40,226 nucleotides of DNA, from assembly GCA_964538505.1 (NCBI GenBank), contig CAZIDY010000027.1, positions 1 through 40,226 of the forward strand, in the 5' to 3' direction. Numbering within the stretch: the stretch's first letter is position 1; the number at the start of each line of letters is the position of its first letter. A model generated the notes under the pieces. That model searched no databases. It was not told where the DNA came from and saw nothing but the letters and a program-made list of their open reading frames with translations. The stretch is from Zeimonas sp964538505 (lineage in GTDB: Bacteria; Pseudomonadota; Gammaproteobacteria; Burkholderiales; Burkholderiaceae_E). Shown piece after piece: positions 25,411 through 34,178 of this stretch. Made by a program: the position numbers and the translations under genes.

Positions 25411-26637
25411 ATGCCGCTCGAAGCCCCGATCCGGCCGCGCACGCACTGGCGCGACCTGTTGCGCGATGCCGGGACCGTCTATTCGGTCAACGGGCTGATT
25501 GGCTTCATCTTCGCCGCCACCGGTCCGGTCGCGGTGATCCTGTCGGTCGGTCTGCAAGGCGGACTGTCCGAGTCCGACCTCGCATCGTGGATCTTCGGCG
25601 CGTTCTTCCTGAACGGCCTGATCACGCTGCTGTTCTGCTGGCTGTATCGGCAGCCGCTGGCGTTCTTCTGGACGATCCCCGGCACGGTGCTCGTCGGACC
25701 CGCGCTCGATCACCTGAGCTTCCCTGAGGTGATCGGCGCCTTCGTCGCCTCCGGAGTCGTGATGCTGGTGCTCGGCTTCAGCGGCTGGGTGCGTCGCGCG
25801 ATGGCTGCGGTGCCGATGCCCATCGTGATGGGGATGGTCGCCGGCGTGTTCCTGCGCTTCGGCATCGATCTCGTGCGTTCACTGCACGAGGACGCGGCGA
25901 TCGCGGCGCCGATGGTCATCGCCTTCCTGCTGCTCAACGCGTCGCCGCGCCTGGGCCGGCGCATGCCGCCGATGCTCGGCGCACTCCTCGTCGGCGCGAT
26001 CGCCGTCGCCGTGTCGGGGCGCTTCGCGCCCGAACTGTCGGCAAGCGTCGTGCTCGCGCGGCCGAACCTCTACTGGCCCGAGTGGTCGCTGCAGGCGATG
26101 GTCGAGCTCGTGATTCCGCTCGTCATCACCGTGCTCGTCGTGCAGAACGGGCAGGGCGTCGCGGTGCTCAAGGCGGTCGGGCATTCGGCGCCGATCAACG
26201 CGGTCACCGTCGCCTGCGGCGTCGGATCGATGGTCAGCGCCTTCGTCGGCACGGTGTCGACCTGCCTCACCGGCCCGACCAACGCGATCATCTCGTCGGC
26301 AGGCGAGCGCGAGCGGCACTACACCGGAGGTATCGTCGTCGGCGTGCTCGCACTCGCCTTCGGGCTGTTGTCGCCGTTCTTCACGCGGCTGATGCTCGCA
26401 ACGCCGCCGGCGTTCATCGCGACGCTCGCCGGGCTCGCGATGCTGCGCGTATTGCAGACGGCCTTCGTCACTTCGTTCGGCGGGCGCTTCTCGCTCGGCG
26501 CGCTGGTGACGTTCCTGGTGACGGTCACCGATCTGACGATTCTCAATGTGGGTGCGGCGTTCTGGGGGCTGGTGGCGGGGGTGATCGTGTCGCTGCTGCT
26601 CGAGCGGGGGGATTTCGCTACCTTGCGCGAGGGGTAG
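25411..26637 (+). CDS. benE: BenE-family benzoate/H+ symporter
   Basis: This 408-residue inner-membrane protein with about 12 hydrophobic segments matches BenE: YSVNGLIGFIFAATGPVAVI near the start, FFWTIPGTVLVGPAL, MPIVMGMVAGVFLRFG, and the later segment VSTCLTGPTNAIISS. Members take up benzoate with protons. No benzoate catabolic enzymes are adjacent, but two aldehyde dehydrogenases of aromatic type follow in convergent orientation. The start shown has no strong ribosome binding site but gives a normal N terminus. Confidence 0.87.
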   Translation: MPLEAPIRPRTHWRDLLRDAGTVYSVNGLIGFIFAATGPVAVILSVGLQGGLSESDLASWIFGAFFLNGLITLLFCWLYRQPLAFFWTIPGTVLVGPALDHLSFPEVIGAFVASGVVMLVLGFSGWVRRAMAAVPMPIVMGMVAGVFLRFGIDLVRSLHEDAAIAAPMVIAFLLLNASPRLGRRMPPMLGALLVGAIAVAVSGRFAPELSASVVLARPNLYWPEWSLQAMVELVIPLVITVLVVQNGQGVAVLKAVGHSAPINAVTVACGVGSMVSAFVGTVSTCLTGPTNAIISSAGERERHYTGGIVVGVLALAFGLLSPFFTRLMLATPPAFIATLAGLAMLRVLQTAFVTSFGGRFSLGALVTFLVTVTDLTILNVGAAFWGLVAGVIVSLLLERGDFATLREG

Positions 26638-26892
26638 CGGCGGGCGGCAGGGCAAGGGCCGCGCGGCCTGGTGCTGGGGGTCCGCTTACGGCCGGGGGCC
26701 TTACGCGCTCGCGCGTGGCGCGCCACAACTCGCGCGCCACTTCGCTGCATAACACGGCGTTTACAGTCGGAGAACGGTTCCCACGACCGAAAATTCTGCG
26801 AAACGCAGCATTACGCAACGCGCCGCCCATTCGAGCGCGTCCTTGCCGTCGACTTCGGTGACGCTGAACACGGATGAGCATTCGGGGGAGCT

Positions 26893-28329
26893 TCAACGGC
26901 CGTGGTACTGCACCACCGTCTTCACGCTGCAGAACTCCTCGAGCGCCATGAAGCCTTTCTCGCGCCCGTGCCCGCTGCGTTTCACGCCACCGAAGGGCAG
27001 CTCGACGCCGCCGCCGGCGCCGTAGCAGTTCAGGTACACCTGCCCGCATTGCAGGCGCTTCGCGACGCGGATCTGCCGCGCACCGTCGCGCGTCCAGACG
27101 CCGGCGATCAAGCCGAAGTGGCTCGCATTGGCCGTTGCGACCGCGTCGTCCTCGTCGTCGAAGGGGATCGCCGCGAGCACGGGGCCGAAGACCTCGTCGC
27201 AGGCGAGCCGGTGGTCGCGCGGCACCGGGCCGAACAGCGTCGGCGCGACGTAGTAGCCGCCGGCCGGCACGCCGTCCGCGACACGGCCCTGCGCGAGCAC
27301 CGGGATACCGCTTTCGCGCGCCTGCGCGATGAAGCCTTCCACGCGTTCCTTCTGTGCGGCGTTGATCAGCGGGCCGCAGTCGAGATCCATCTCGGGCGTT
27401 CCGGCGCCCGACTGCGCAAAGCGTTCGACGATCAGGCCGACGAAGCGGTCGTAGATCGAGCGCTGCACCAGCAGCCGGCTGCCGGCCGAGCAGGTCTGCC
27501 CGGCGTTCTGCGTGATCGCCTTGAGCACGAAGCCGGCCGCGCGCTCGAGGTCGGCGTCGTCGAAGACGATCTGCGGCGACTTGCCTCCCAGCTCGAGCAC
27601 GCATTTCAGCGTGCGATCGGCGGCTGCCTTCTGCACCAGCGTGCCGACTTCCGGCGAGCCGGTGAAGGTGACGAAATCGATGTCGTGGTGTGCGGTGAGT
27701 GCTGCGCCGGCCTCCTCGCCGAGGCCGGTCACCACGTTCAATGCACCGGCCGGAAGGCCCGCATCGGCGAGGATCGTGGCGAAGGCCAGCGGTGACAGGC
27801 AGGCGTCTTCCGACGGCTTGAGCACCGCCGCATTGCCGGTGGCGAGCGCGGGCACCACCGAACGGCCGAACATCTGCGCCGGGTAGTTCCACGGCAGGAT
27901 GTGCGCGGTGACGCCGTAGGGCTCGCGCAGCACGACGACGTGGAAGTCCTCCAGATACGGGATCTGCTCGCCGTGCAGCTTGTCGGCGCCGCCGCCGTAG
28001 TACTCGAAGTAGCGGGCCGCGACCGCGATGTCGGTGCGCGCCTGGCTCATCGGCTTGCCGGTGTCGCGCGCCTCGAGCCGAGCCAGCTCCTCGTGCCGCG
28101 CGAGGATCGCCTCCGAAGCCTTCGACAGGATGCGCCCGCGCTCGGTGGCGGTCATTCGCGACCACGGTCCGCCGAGCGCGCTGCGCGCGGCAGCGACCGC
28201 CGCGTCGATGTCGGCGGCCGTGCCGCGTGCGAGCTGGTCGAAGCTCTCGCCGGTGCTCGGGTCGACGACGGGCAACGTGCGGCCGTCGGCGCCGGCGACC
28301 CATCGACCGCCGATGAAATGCTTCTGCAT
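26893..28329 (-). CDS. NAD(P)-dependent aldehyde dehydrogenase
   Basis: This 478-residue aldehyde dehydrogenase oxidises an aldehyde to the acid. The catalytic Asn148 (ILPWNYP), Glu246 (VLELGGKSPQ) and Cys280 (NAGQTCSAGSR) are intact, as are the cofactor segment FVTFTGSPEVGT and the terminal LPFGGVKRSGHGREKGF. The specific substrate cannot be set from sequence; relatives act on aromatic and aliphatic aldehydes. It follows a second dehydrogenase gene by 31 bases on the same strand, so both are one operon. A Gly-rich YGAGGGVELP stretch precedes the C-terminal motif. Confidence 0.9.
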   Translation of the reverse strand: MQKHFIGGRWVAGADGRTLPVVDPSTGESFDQLARGTAADIDAAVAAARSALGGPWSRMTATERGRILSKASEAILARHEELARLEARDTGKPMSQARTDIAVAARYFEYYGGGADKLHGEQIPYLEDFHVVVLREPYGVTAHILPWNYPAQMFGRSVVPALATGNAAVLKPSEDACLSPLAFATILADAGLPAGALNVVTGLGEEAGAALTAHHDIDFVTFTGSPEVGTLVQKAAADRTLKCVLELGGKSPQIVFDDADLERAAGFVLKAITQNAGQTCSAGSRLLVQRSIYDRFVGLIVERFAQSGAGTPEMDLDCGPLINAAQKERVEGFIAQARESGIPVLAQGRVADGVPAGGYYVAPTLFGPVPRDHRLACDEVFGPVLAAIPFDDEDDAVATANASHFGLIAGVWTRDGARQIRVAKRLQCGQVYLNCYGAGGGVELPFGGVKRSGHGREKGFMALEEFCSVKTVVQYHGR

Positions 28330-28360
28330 GAGGCGTGCCTTCCTGCTCGCGTGCGACCGA

Positions 28361-29815
28361 TCAGAACGGATACTGCCGCGGCCCCGTCTGCACGGTGATC
28401 CAGCGCAGCTCGGTGAACTCGCGGATGCCCGCTTCGCCGCCGAAGCGTCCCCAGCCGCTGTGCTTCACGCCGCCGAAGGGCATCTGCGCCTCGTCGTGCA
28501 CGGTAGGGCCGTTGACGTGGCAGATGCCCGATTCGATGCGCTGTGCGACCTGGATCGCGCGCGCCGTGTCGCCGCCGAAGACCGAGGCGCTCAACCCATA
28601 CTCGTTGTCGTTGGCGCAGGCGATCGCGGCTTCCACGCCGTCGACGCGCACGATGCACTTCACCGGGGCAAAGGTTTCCTCGCGGTAGATGCGCATCTCG
28701 GGCGTCACGTGATCGAGCACGGTCGCCGGCATCAGCGTGTTCTCCGCCTTGCCGCCGCACATCAGCTTCGCGCCTCTGGCCAACGCGTCGTCGATCAGCG
28801 CGTTGCAGTGCTCGACGGTGCTCATGTCGATGACGGAGCCGAGCACCACCGGATCCGGCTTGCGCGGATCGCCCAGCGGAAGCGAGCTCGCTTTCGCGAC
28901 GAAGCGCTCGACGAAGGCGTCGGCGATGTGCGTGTCGACGACCAGCCGTTCGGCGCTCATGCAGATCTGTCCCGAGTTCATGAAGCAGGCGAAAGCAGCG
29001 GCGTTCACCGCGTCTTCGACGTTCGCGTCGTCGAGAATGACCATCGGTGCCTTGCCGCCGAGCTCGAGCACGGTGGCCTTCAGATACTTGGCACAGGTCT
29101 GCGCGATGATGCGGCCGACGCGCGTGCTCCCGGTGAAGTTCACGCGGCGCACCGCCGGGTGCGCGACCATCGCCTCGACGACGGCACCGGCGTCGGCCGG
29201 CGCGTTGGTGATGTAGTTGACGACTCCTGGCGGAAAGCCCGCCTCCTGCAGCGAATCGATGATCAGCTGGTGCGTGCGCGGGCAGTTCTCGCTGCCCTTG
29301 AGCACGACCGTGTTGCCGCAGGCGAGCGGCGTGGCGATCGCGCGCACGCCGAGGATCACCGGCGCATTCCACGGCGCGATGCCGAGCACTACACCCGCGG
29401 GCTGGCGCACGCCCATCGCGAGCGAGCCCGGCACGTCGGAAGGAATCACCTCGCCGATGGCGCGCGTGGTCAGCGACGCGGCCTCGCGCAGCATGTTCGC
29501 CGCGAGATTCACGTTGAAGCCCGCCCACAGGGCGGTGGCGCCGGTCTCGGCGGCGATCGCCTCGATGAACCGGTCGGTGCGCGCCTCGAGTGCGTCGCCT
29601 GCCTTCAGCAGCAGTGCGCGCCGCTCGCCGGGGCCGCTGCGGCTCCACGATTCGAAGGCCTTCGCCGCTGCCTCGACGGCGCGCACCGCATCGGCGGGGC
29701 TGGCCGCCGGTGCCCGCGTGGCGACCGCGCCGTCGAGCGGGTTGCGCCGCTCGAAGGTGGCTCCTCTCTCTGCAGCGACGGCTGCGCCGGCGATGAGCAT
29801 CGACAGGTCGGACAT
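28361..29815 (-). CDS. Vanillin/salicylaldehyde-type aldehyde dehydrogenase
   Basis: This 484-residue aldehyde dehydrogenase has Asn150 (GIAPWNAPVILG), Glu251 (VLELGGKAPMVI) and Cys285 (SGQICMSAER). The pattern SGQICMSAER, the VRQPAGVVLGIAPWNAPVIL segment and the ending QMPFGGVKHSGWGRFG are typical of vanillin, salicylaldehyde and benzaldehyde dehydrogenases. It would convert aromatic aldehydes to benzoate-type acids, which fits the benzoate transporter nearby. The ATG at 29815 follows a strong AGAGGAGA ribosome binding site. First gene of a two-gene leftward operon. Confidence 0.9.
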   Translation of the reverse strand: MSDLSMLIAGAAVAAERGATFERRNPLDGAVATRAPAASPADAVRAVEAAAKAFESWSRSGPGERRALLLKAGDALEARTDRFIEAIAAETGATALWAGFNVNLAANMLREAASLTTRAIGEVIPSDVPGSLAMGVRQPAGVVLGIAPWNAPVILGVRAIATPLACGNTVVLKGSENCPRTHQLIIDSLQEAGFPPGVVNYITNAPADAGAVVEAMVAHPAVRRVNFTGSTRVGRIIAQTCAKYLKATVLELGGKAPMVILDDANVEDAVNAAAFACFMNSGQICMSAERLVVDTHIADAFVERFVAKASSLPLGDPRKPDPVVLGSVIDMSTVEHCNALIDDALARGAKLMCGGKAENTLMPATVLDHVTPEMRIYREETFAPVKCIVRVDGVEAAIACANDNEYGLSASVFGGDTARAIQVAQRIESGICHVNGPTVHDEAQMPFGGVKHSGWGRFGGEAGIREFTELRWITVQTGPRQYPF

Positions 29816-30011
29816 GCCTTTCTCCTCTGGATGGCGATACGGATGGCTGATGCTCATTGTCGCGTCATTTGCATACGGATGATGTCTGCCGGGCCGTTGC
29901 GCGGGCGCGAGCCGATGTCGGGCGCGCCCGTCGTGCGCTGTGAAAGGCGGAGAATCCGGCGCGAACGTGGCGCGCCCGGAGCGTCGCGGCCGATTCAGGA
30001 GAACCGAAGAC

Positions 30012-30371
30012 ATGACCGACCCGAATCCAGGCCCGGGCATCGATTCGCTGCACGAGCTGCGCGACGCGTTGCGCGCCTTCGCCGCCGAGCGCGAATGGGA
30101 GCGCTTCCACTCGCCGAAGAACCTGGCGAGCGCGCTGATCGTCGAGGCCGCCGAGCTGCTCGAGCCGTTCCAGTGGATGGGGGAGGAGGACTCGCGGCGG
30201 CTGGACGTCGACGCGCTCGATCACGTGCGCGACGAGCTTGCCGACGTGCTGCTTTATCTCGTGCGGCTCGCCGACGTGCTCGGCGTCGACCTGCGCGACG
30301 CAGCGCGGCGAAAGATCGCGATCAATGCGATGAAATACCCGGTCGAGCGGGCGAGGGGGAATGCGGCCTGA
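30012..30371 (+). CDS. MazG-like nucleotide pyrophosphohydrolase
   Basis: This 119-residue protein belongs to the all-alpha NTP pyrophosphatase (MazG/dCTPase-like) group, which hydrolyses nucleoside triphosphates to monophosphates and may clean the pool of damaged nucleotides. The metal-binding helices are visible: SALIVEAAELLEPFQWM (EAAEL with E-x-x-E spacing) and VRDELADVLLYLVRL (DELAD). The end DAARRKIAINAMKYPVE is family-typical. An AGGAG site precedes the ATG. It stands alone on the plus strand and is followed directly by an inverted-repeat element. Confidence 0.88.
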   Translation: MTDPNPGPGIDSLHELRDALRAFAAEREWERFHSPKNLASALIVEAAELLEPFQWMGEEDSRRLDVDALDHVRDELADVLLYLVRLADVLGVDLRDAARRKIAINAMKYPVERARGNAA

Positions 30372-30376
30372 TTAAA

Positions 30377-30673
30377 CCGGGGTCAGACCACGATTTTGTC
30401 GGGGCAGAATCGTGGTCAGACCCCGGTGGACGCGGTGGGCGCGGTGGGGCGGTATCCGCCGAGCATCCGGCTCAACGAAGCGTCATCGCCGACGACCAGT
30501 ACGTGTCCGGCGTCCGCCACGTGCGCAAGCCCTTGGTTCCGAGTCTCTTCGGCTCGCCTTCCGGGTGTACTGCTCCGTGCGTTTTCATCCGTGAAACGCG
30601 TTCCACGAAAGAAAACGCTCGTTTTCGTTGTCCGAGGTCAGGCGACCGCAGGAAAACCGTGGTCTGACCCCGG
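30377..30673. repeat. 297-bp element with 16-bp terminal inverted repeats
   Basis: CCGGGGTCAGACCACG at 30377-30392 recurs exactly inverted at 30658-30673. Next to the left end a further inverted copy gives a 19-bp stem with one mismatch (CCGGGGTCAGACCACGATT at 30377-30395 against 30408-30426, loop 12 bases). The element fills nearly the whole gap between the MazG and SMR stop codons. No transposase or other gene is recognisable inside. A 13-base piece of the end (CTGACCCCGGTTT) also occurs at 34154-34166. It resembles a REP/MITE-type non-autonomous element. Confidence 0.65.
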
Positions 30674-30676
30674 TCC

Positions 30677-31012
30677 TCAGATCTGCGACACGCTGCGCGA
30701 GTACACGCTGAGCACCACCACCCCCGCGACGATCAATGCGAGCCCCAGCAGAGCCGGTGCATCGAGTGTCTGCCCGAACACCAGCCAGCCGATCAGCGCA
30801 ATCAATGCAATGCCTACACCCGACCATACTGCGTACGCAATCCCGACCGGCATCGTGCGCAGCGTCAGCGACAGGAACCAGAACGCGGTCGCGTAGCCGG
30901 CGACGACGACGAGCGAGGGCAATGGACGGGTGAAGCCGTCGGCCGCCTTCAGCGCCGACGTGGCGATGACCTCGCTGACGATGGCAACCGACAGATAGAG
31001 CCAGGCCTGCAC
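30677..31012 (-). CDS. SMR-family (EmrE/QacE-like) multidrug efflux protein
   Basis: This is a 111-residue four-helix inner-membrane protein of the small multidrug resistance family, which exports cationic compounds in exchange for protons. The GTG start at 31012 places the essential membrane glutamate exactly at residue 14 (AIVSEVIATSALKAADGFTR), as in EmrE, and a GAGGGG site precedes it. Other family features are RTMPVGIAYAVWSGVGIALI and GLALIVAGVVVL. It starts seven bases after the stop of the SARP-like regulator, so both are one transcript and the regulator may control the pump. Confidence 0.94.
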   Translation of the reverse strand: MQAWLYLSVAIVSEVIATSALKAADGFTRPLPSLVVVAGYATAFWFLSLTLRTMPVGIAYAVWSGVGIALIALIGWLVFGQTLDAPALLGLALIVAGVVVLSVYSRSVSQI

Positions 31013-31019
31013 GTTCCCC

Positions 31020-33335
31020 TCACATTCCGATGCGACGCGCGCCTTCGCGAAAGCGCGCACCCGCGTCGGCATCGAGACGGAAGGCGGCGGCGAAGTCGTC
31101 GAAACCGTAGGCCGGCAGCGTCCGACGGATTACTGCGGCGTGCCTTCGCGCGGCGTCGAGCGAGCCGCACAGCGCCTGCGCGAAGGCGGCGATCGCGTGG
31201 ATGTGCGGATGTGCGTTCGGGCGTGCGGCCGCGCGCTCGGCCCACAGCGCCGCTTCGTCGAGCTCGCCCAGGCGGACGTGCGCGATCGCCCGCGCGCCGA
31301 GCATGCCGAACAGCAGCGGGTCGAAGGGGCTGAGCAGCCGCGCGTGGTCGGAGGCGGCGATCGCCGCGTGCGGGTCGCCCGCCTGCGCGTGCACGAAGGC
31401 GAGCGTGTAGTGCGCGAGCGCGAAGTTCGGGCTGAGCTCGATGGCCTGATCGAGCTCGCGCACCGACGCATCGTGTCCTTCGCGCAGCCACAGCGCGCGC
31501 CCCATCGCCCAGTGCGCCGACGGATCGCGCACGTCGGCCATCAGCGCCTGCGCCGCGGTGTCGATTGCGCGCTCGATCTCGGGATCGCGCTCGCCCCAGC
31601 CCTGGAACGCGTTCTGGAAATGCGTGAATGACAGGCCGGCCCATGCGCGCGCGAACGTGGGGTCGAGTTCCGTCGCCATCTCGAAGAAGCGGCGTGCCGT
31701 CGCGTTGTCCGGCGCGTCGAAGCGGTACATGTGCCACAGGCCGCGATGGTGCGCGCTCCAGGCATCGAGCGAGTCGGGCGGCAGCAGCACCGCGCGATTG
31801 CGCTCGAGTGCCTCGATCTCCGCGGCGAGCGAGGCGACGATGCGGTCGCCGATGTCGTCGAGGGTCGCGAAGACATCGACGAGCGGAAAACGCTCGGTCC
31901 AGACGACGCGCCCGCTGTGCGTCTCGACGAGCTCGACGTCAATCGACGCTCGCCCTCTCCGTGCGTTCATCGATCCCTTCCGTGCGTTCATCGATCGGGC
32001 GGCGTCGATCGAACCCTGGTCTGGCGATGGACTTTCCTGCGACTGCTGCCCGATCGTTCCGCTGCAGACGTAGTCGACGTTCAGCAGCCTCGCCGCTTCG
32101 GCGGCGCCGACCCCACGCTCATGCAGCGCGGCTGCACTGCCCTGCGCGATGACGAACACGCCGCGCAGCTTCGCCAGGCGCGTGACGATGTCGTGCGCGA
32201 GCGCGACACCGATTCCACCCGCAGCGGTGCGAGCGTCGCCGCCGTGAACGGCAGGACCGTCGCCGCGCTGCGTGAAAGGCAGCACCGCAATCGAGCGACG
32301 ACGCGTCTCGCCCGACACAGTTGCTTCCTGCGAACGGTCGATTGCCTGGGAAGTCGACGCCGTGGACGGAGAAGTCGACGCGACGGATGCGTCGATCGGC
32401 GGGAGCAACGGGGAAGCGCCCTGCCGAAGCCGTTGCCAGATCGAATGCAGCGGCCCGCGATCCAGCCCCTCGTCCGCAAAGAGCCGCTCGGCCAGCGCGA
32501 AGTGCGCCTGCGCCTCGCGCAGGCGGCCTTCACTCAGCAGTGCATCGAGCATTGCGCGATGCGCGTGCAGCTCGAAGGGCTCGAGCGCAAGCCAGCGCTC
32601 CAGATGAGGCAATGCGGCGGCGCCCGTCTCGCTTGCCGCGCAACGTGCGAGCAGTGCCGCCTGCGCCATGCGGAAGCGCCTGCGCTGGCTCGACAGCCAC
32701 GCCTCGGCGGGCGGCGCGTGCGCGAGTTCGAGGCCGTCGAGGAAGTCGCCTTCGAACAGCGACGCGAGCATGAACACGCGCTGCAATGCGAGCGTCTCGA
32801 TTCCCTCGACGAGCGAGCGCTCGACCTCGAGCGCGTCGACGAAGTCGCCGGACAGATCCAGTCGGACGAACTCGCCTTCGGTGCGCACGCGCCGCACTTC
32901 CTGGTCGTCGACCAGTACGCGGATCCGGCTCAGGCACCAGCGCAGCTCGCCGCGCGGGTCGTTCGGCGCGTCCCACAGCAGGTCGCACAGCGTTTCGCGC
33001 CCGACCGCGCGCGGTGCGAGCGCGAGCCATGCGAGGAGCGCCCGCGCCTTGCGCGAAGCGGGCAACGGCACCGCAGCGCCATTGCACTCAAGGGACATCC
33101 GGCCGAGCAGTCGCAGGCGGAGCGAGCGTGCATCCGGCACCGCCTGTTCGCGCTGCGAGTCCACGGAAATTTCCACGGCCGCTCCCACGCCCGCTTCCGC
33201 GTGCGCTTCGCATCCTGACGCTACGGCGCGCCGCAATCCTGCGGTCGGGCCTGCGGTCCTCGTGAATGCGAGGACGATCGATTCCGAACCAGACGGAGAA
33301 GGAACATGGATACTGCTGCCGCTCTCGTACGTCAA
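31020..33335 (-). CDS. SARP-like transcriptional regulator with BTAD, TolB-like and TPR domains
   Basis: This is a 771-residue regulator. Residues about 70-170 form an OmpR-type winged helix (LRLRLLGRMSLECNGAAVPL, then PASRKARALLAWLAL). About 175-315 is a BTAD bacterial transcriptional-activation domain. About 345-470 matches the TolB-like region seen in adenylate-cyclase-type regulators (RRRSIAVLPFTQRG and LLNVDYVCSGTIG). The rest is TPR-like repeats. A tandem 7-residue repeat (SMNARKG / SMNARRG) sits near residue 460. The start is uncertain: the frame opens at 33335, overlapping the divergent methyltransferase by 30 bases, while later GTG codons near 33176 and 33164 would give shorter forms. 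The ligand is unknown. It is cotranscribed with the SMR gene. Confidence 0.85.
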   Translation of the reverse strand: MTYESGSSIHVPSPSGSESIVLAFTRTAGPTAGLRRAVASGCEAHAEAGVGAAVEISVDSQREQAVPDARSLRLRLLGRMSLECNGAAVPLPASRKARALLAWLALAPRAVGRETLCDLLWDAPNDPRGELRWCLSRIRVLVDDQEVRRVRTEGEFVRLDLSGDFVDALEVERSLVEGIETLALQRVFMLASLFEGDFLDGLELAHAPPAEAWLSSQRRRFRMAQAALLARCAASETGAAALPHLERWLALEPFELHAHRAMLDALLSEGRLREAQAHFALAERLFADEGLDRGPLHSIWQRLRQGASPLLPPIDASVASTSPSTASTSQAIDRSQEATVSGETRRRSIAVLPFTQRGDGPAVHGGDARTAAGGIGVALAHDIVTRLAKLRGVFVIAQGSAAALHERGVGAAEAARLLNVDYVCSGTIGQQSQESPSPDQGSIDAARSMNARKGSMNARRGRASIDVELVETHSGRVVWTERFPLVDVFATLDDIGDRIVASLAAEIEALERNRAVLLPPDSLDAWSAHHRGLWHMYRFDAPDNATARRFFEMATELDPTFARAWAGLSFTHFQNAFQGWGERDPEIERAIDTAAQALMADVRDPSAHWAMGRALWLREGHDASVRELDQAIELSPNFALAHYTLAFVHAQAGDPHAAIAASDHARLLSPFDPLLFGMLGARAIAHVRLGELDEAALWAERAAARPNAHPHIHAIAAFAQALCGSLDAARRHAAVIRRTLPAYGFDDFAAAFRLDADAGARFREGARRIGM
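31959..31996. repeat. Tandem 17-bp repeat, period 21, inside the SARP-like gene
   Basis: CCGTGCGTTCATCGATC occurs at 31959-31975 and again at 31980-31996. Because the period is a multiple of three the duplication stays in frame and encodes two copies of a seven-residue unit in a linker between domains. Confidence 0.8.
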
Positions 33336-34157
33336 GATCGCCCCGCTACCCCGCCCATCGATCTCGAGGCGCTGAAGGCGCGCCAGCGCGCCGCCTGGTC
33401 GTCGGGCGATTATTCAATCATCGGAACGACGCTGCAGATCGTCGGCGAGCAGCTGTGCGAAGCGCTCGACGTGCGCGCCGGACAGCGCGTGCTCGACGTG
33501 GCTGCCGGCAACGGTAACGTTTCGCTGGCCGCCGCACGCCGCGGCTGCGTCGTGGTCGCCACCGACTACGTTCCCGCGCTGCTCGAGCGCGCGCGCGAGC
33601 GCGCGGCGGCCGAGAGGTTCGACATCGAGTTTCGCGAAGCCGACGCCGAGGCGCTGCCCTTCGCCGACGCCGAATTCGACCACGTCGTCTCGACCTTCGG
33701 CGTGATGTTCACGGCGGACCACGAGCGCGCCGCGTCCGGGCTCGTCCGCGTGTGTCGGCGCGGCGGCAGCATCGGCCTGGCGAACTGGACGCCCGAGGGC
33801 TTCATCGGCCAGTTGTTCCGCACGATCGGCAGCCATGTTCCGCCGCCGGCGGGCGCGAAGTCGCCGGCGTCGTGGGGCACGCGAGAACGCCTGGGCGAGC
33901 TCTTCGGTTCGTCTGCCGCGTCGATCCAGGCGAGGCCGCGCGACTTCGTGTTCCGCTATCGCTCGCCCGAGCACTGGATCCACGCTTTCTCGACCTGGTA
34001 CGGGCCGGTGCTGAAGGCTTTCGCTGCGCTCGACGGTGAACGACAGGCGGCGCTGCACAGCGACCTGCTCGCACTGATCGCGCGCCACAACCGCTCGGGC
34101 GACGGCACGATGGTCGTTCCCGCGCAGTACCTCGAGGTGGTGATCACGCGCCGCTGA
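33306..34157 (+). CDS. Class I SAM-dependent methyltransferase
   Basis: This 283-residue methyltransferase has the AdoMet motif I VLDVAAGNGN (62-71), an acidic residue at the end of strand two (ATDYVPAL, Asp87) and the READAEALPFADAEFDHVVS segment (motifs II-III), as in the UbiE/small-molecule methyltransferase group. The substrate is unknown. A GGAGAAGGAAC stretch just before the ATG is a good ribosome binding site. It diverges from the SARP-like regulator, whose 5' end overlaps it, so the regulator probably controls it. Confidence 0.9.
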   Translation: MDTAAALVRQDRPATPPIDLEALKARQRAAWSSGDYSIIGTTLQIVGEQLCEALDVRAGQRVLDVAAGNGNVSLAAARRGCVVVATDYVPALLERARERAAAERFDIEFREADAEALPFADAEFDHVVSTFGVMFTADHERAASGLVRVCRRGGSIGLANWTPEGFIGQLFRTIGSHVPPPAGAKSPASWGTRERLGELFGSSAASIQARPRDFVFRYRSPEHWIHAFSTWYGPVLKAFAALDGERQAALHSDLLALIARHNRSGDGTMVVPAQYLEVVITRR

Positions 34158-34178
34158 CCCCGGTTTTCGCAGGCGCTG

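Noticed and set aside
26715..26726. GTGGCGCGCCAC palindrome after benE as a terminator
   Set aside because: GC-rich palindromes this short arise easily at this base composition and no T run follows.
28028..30667. An 879-codon plus-strand frame opposite the two aldehyde dehydrogenases
   Set aside because: It runs across two conserved genes and the inverted-repeat element and has no domain; both dehydrogenases have all catalytic residues on the other strand.
30377..30673. Complete insertion sequence
   Set aside because: No transposase frame inside, and too short; only the inverted ends are supported.
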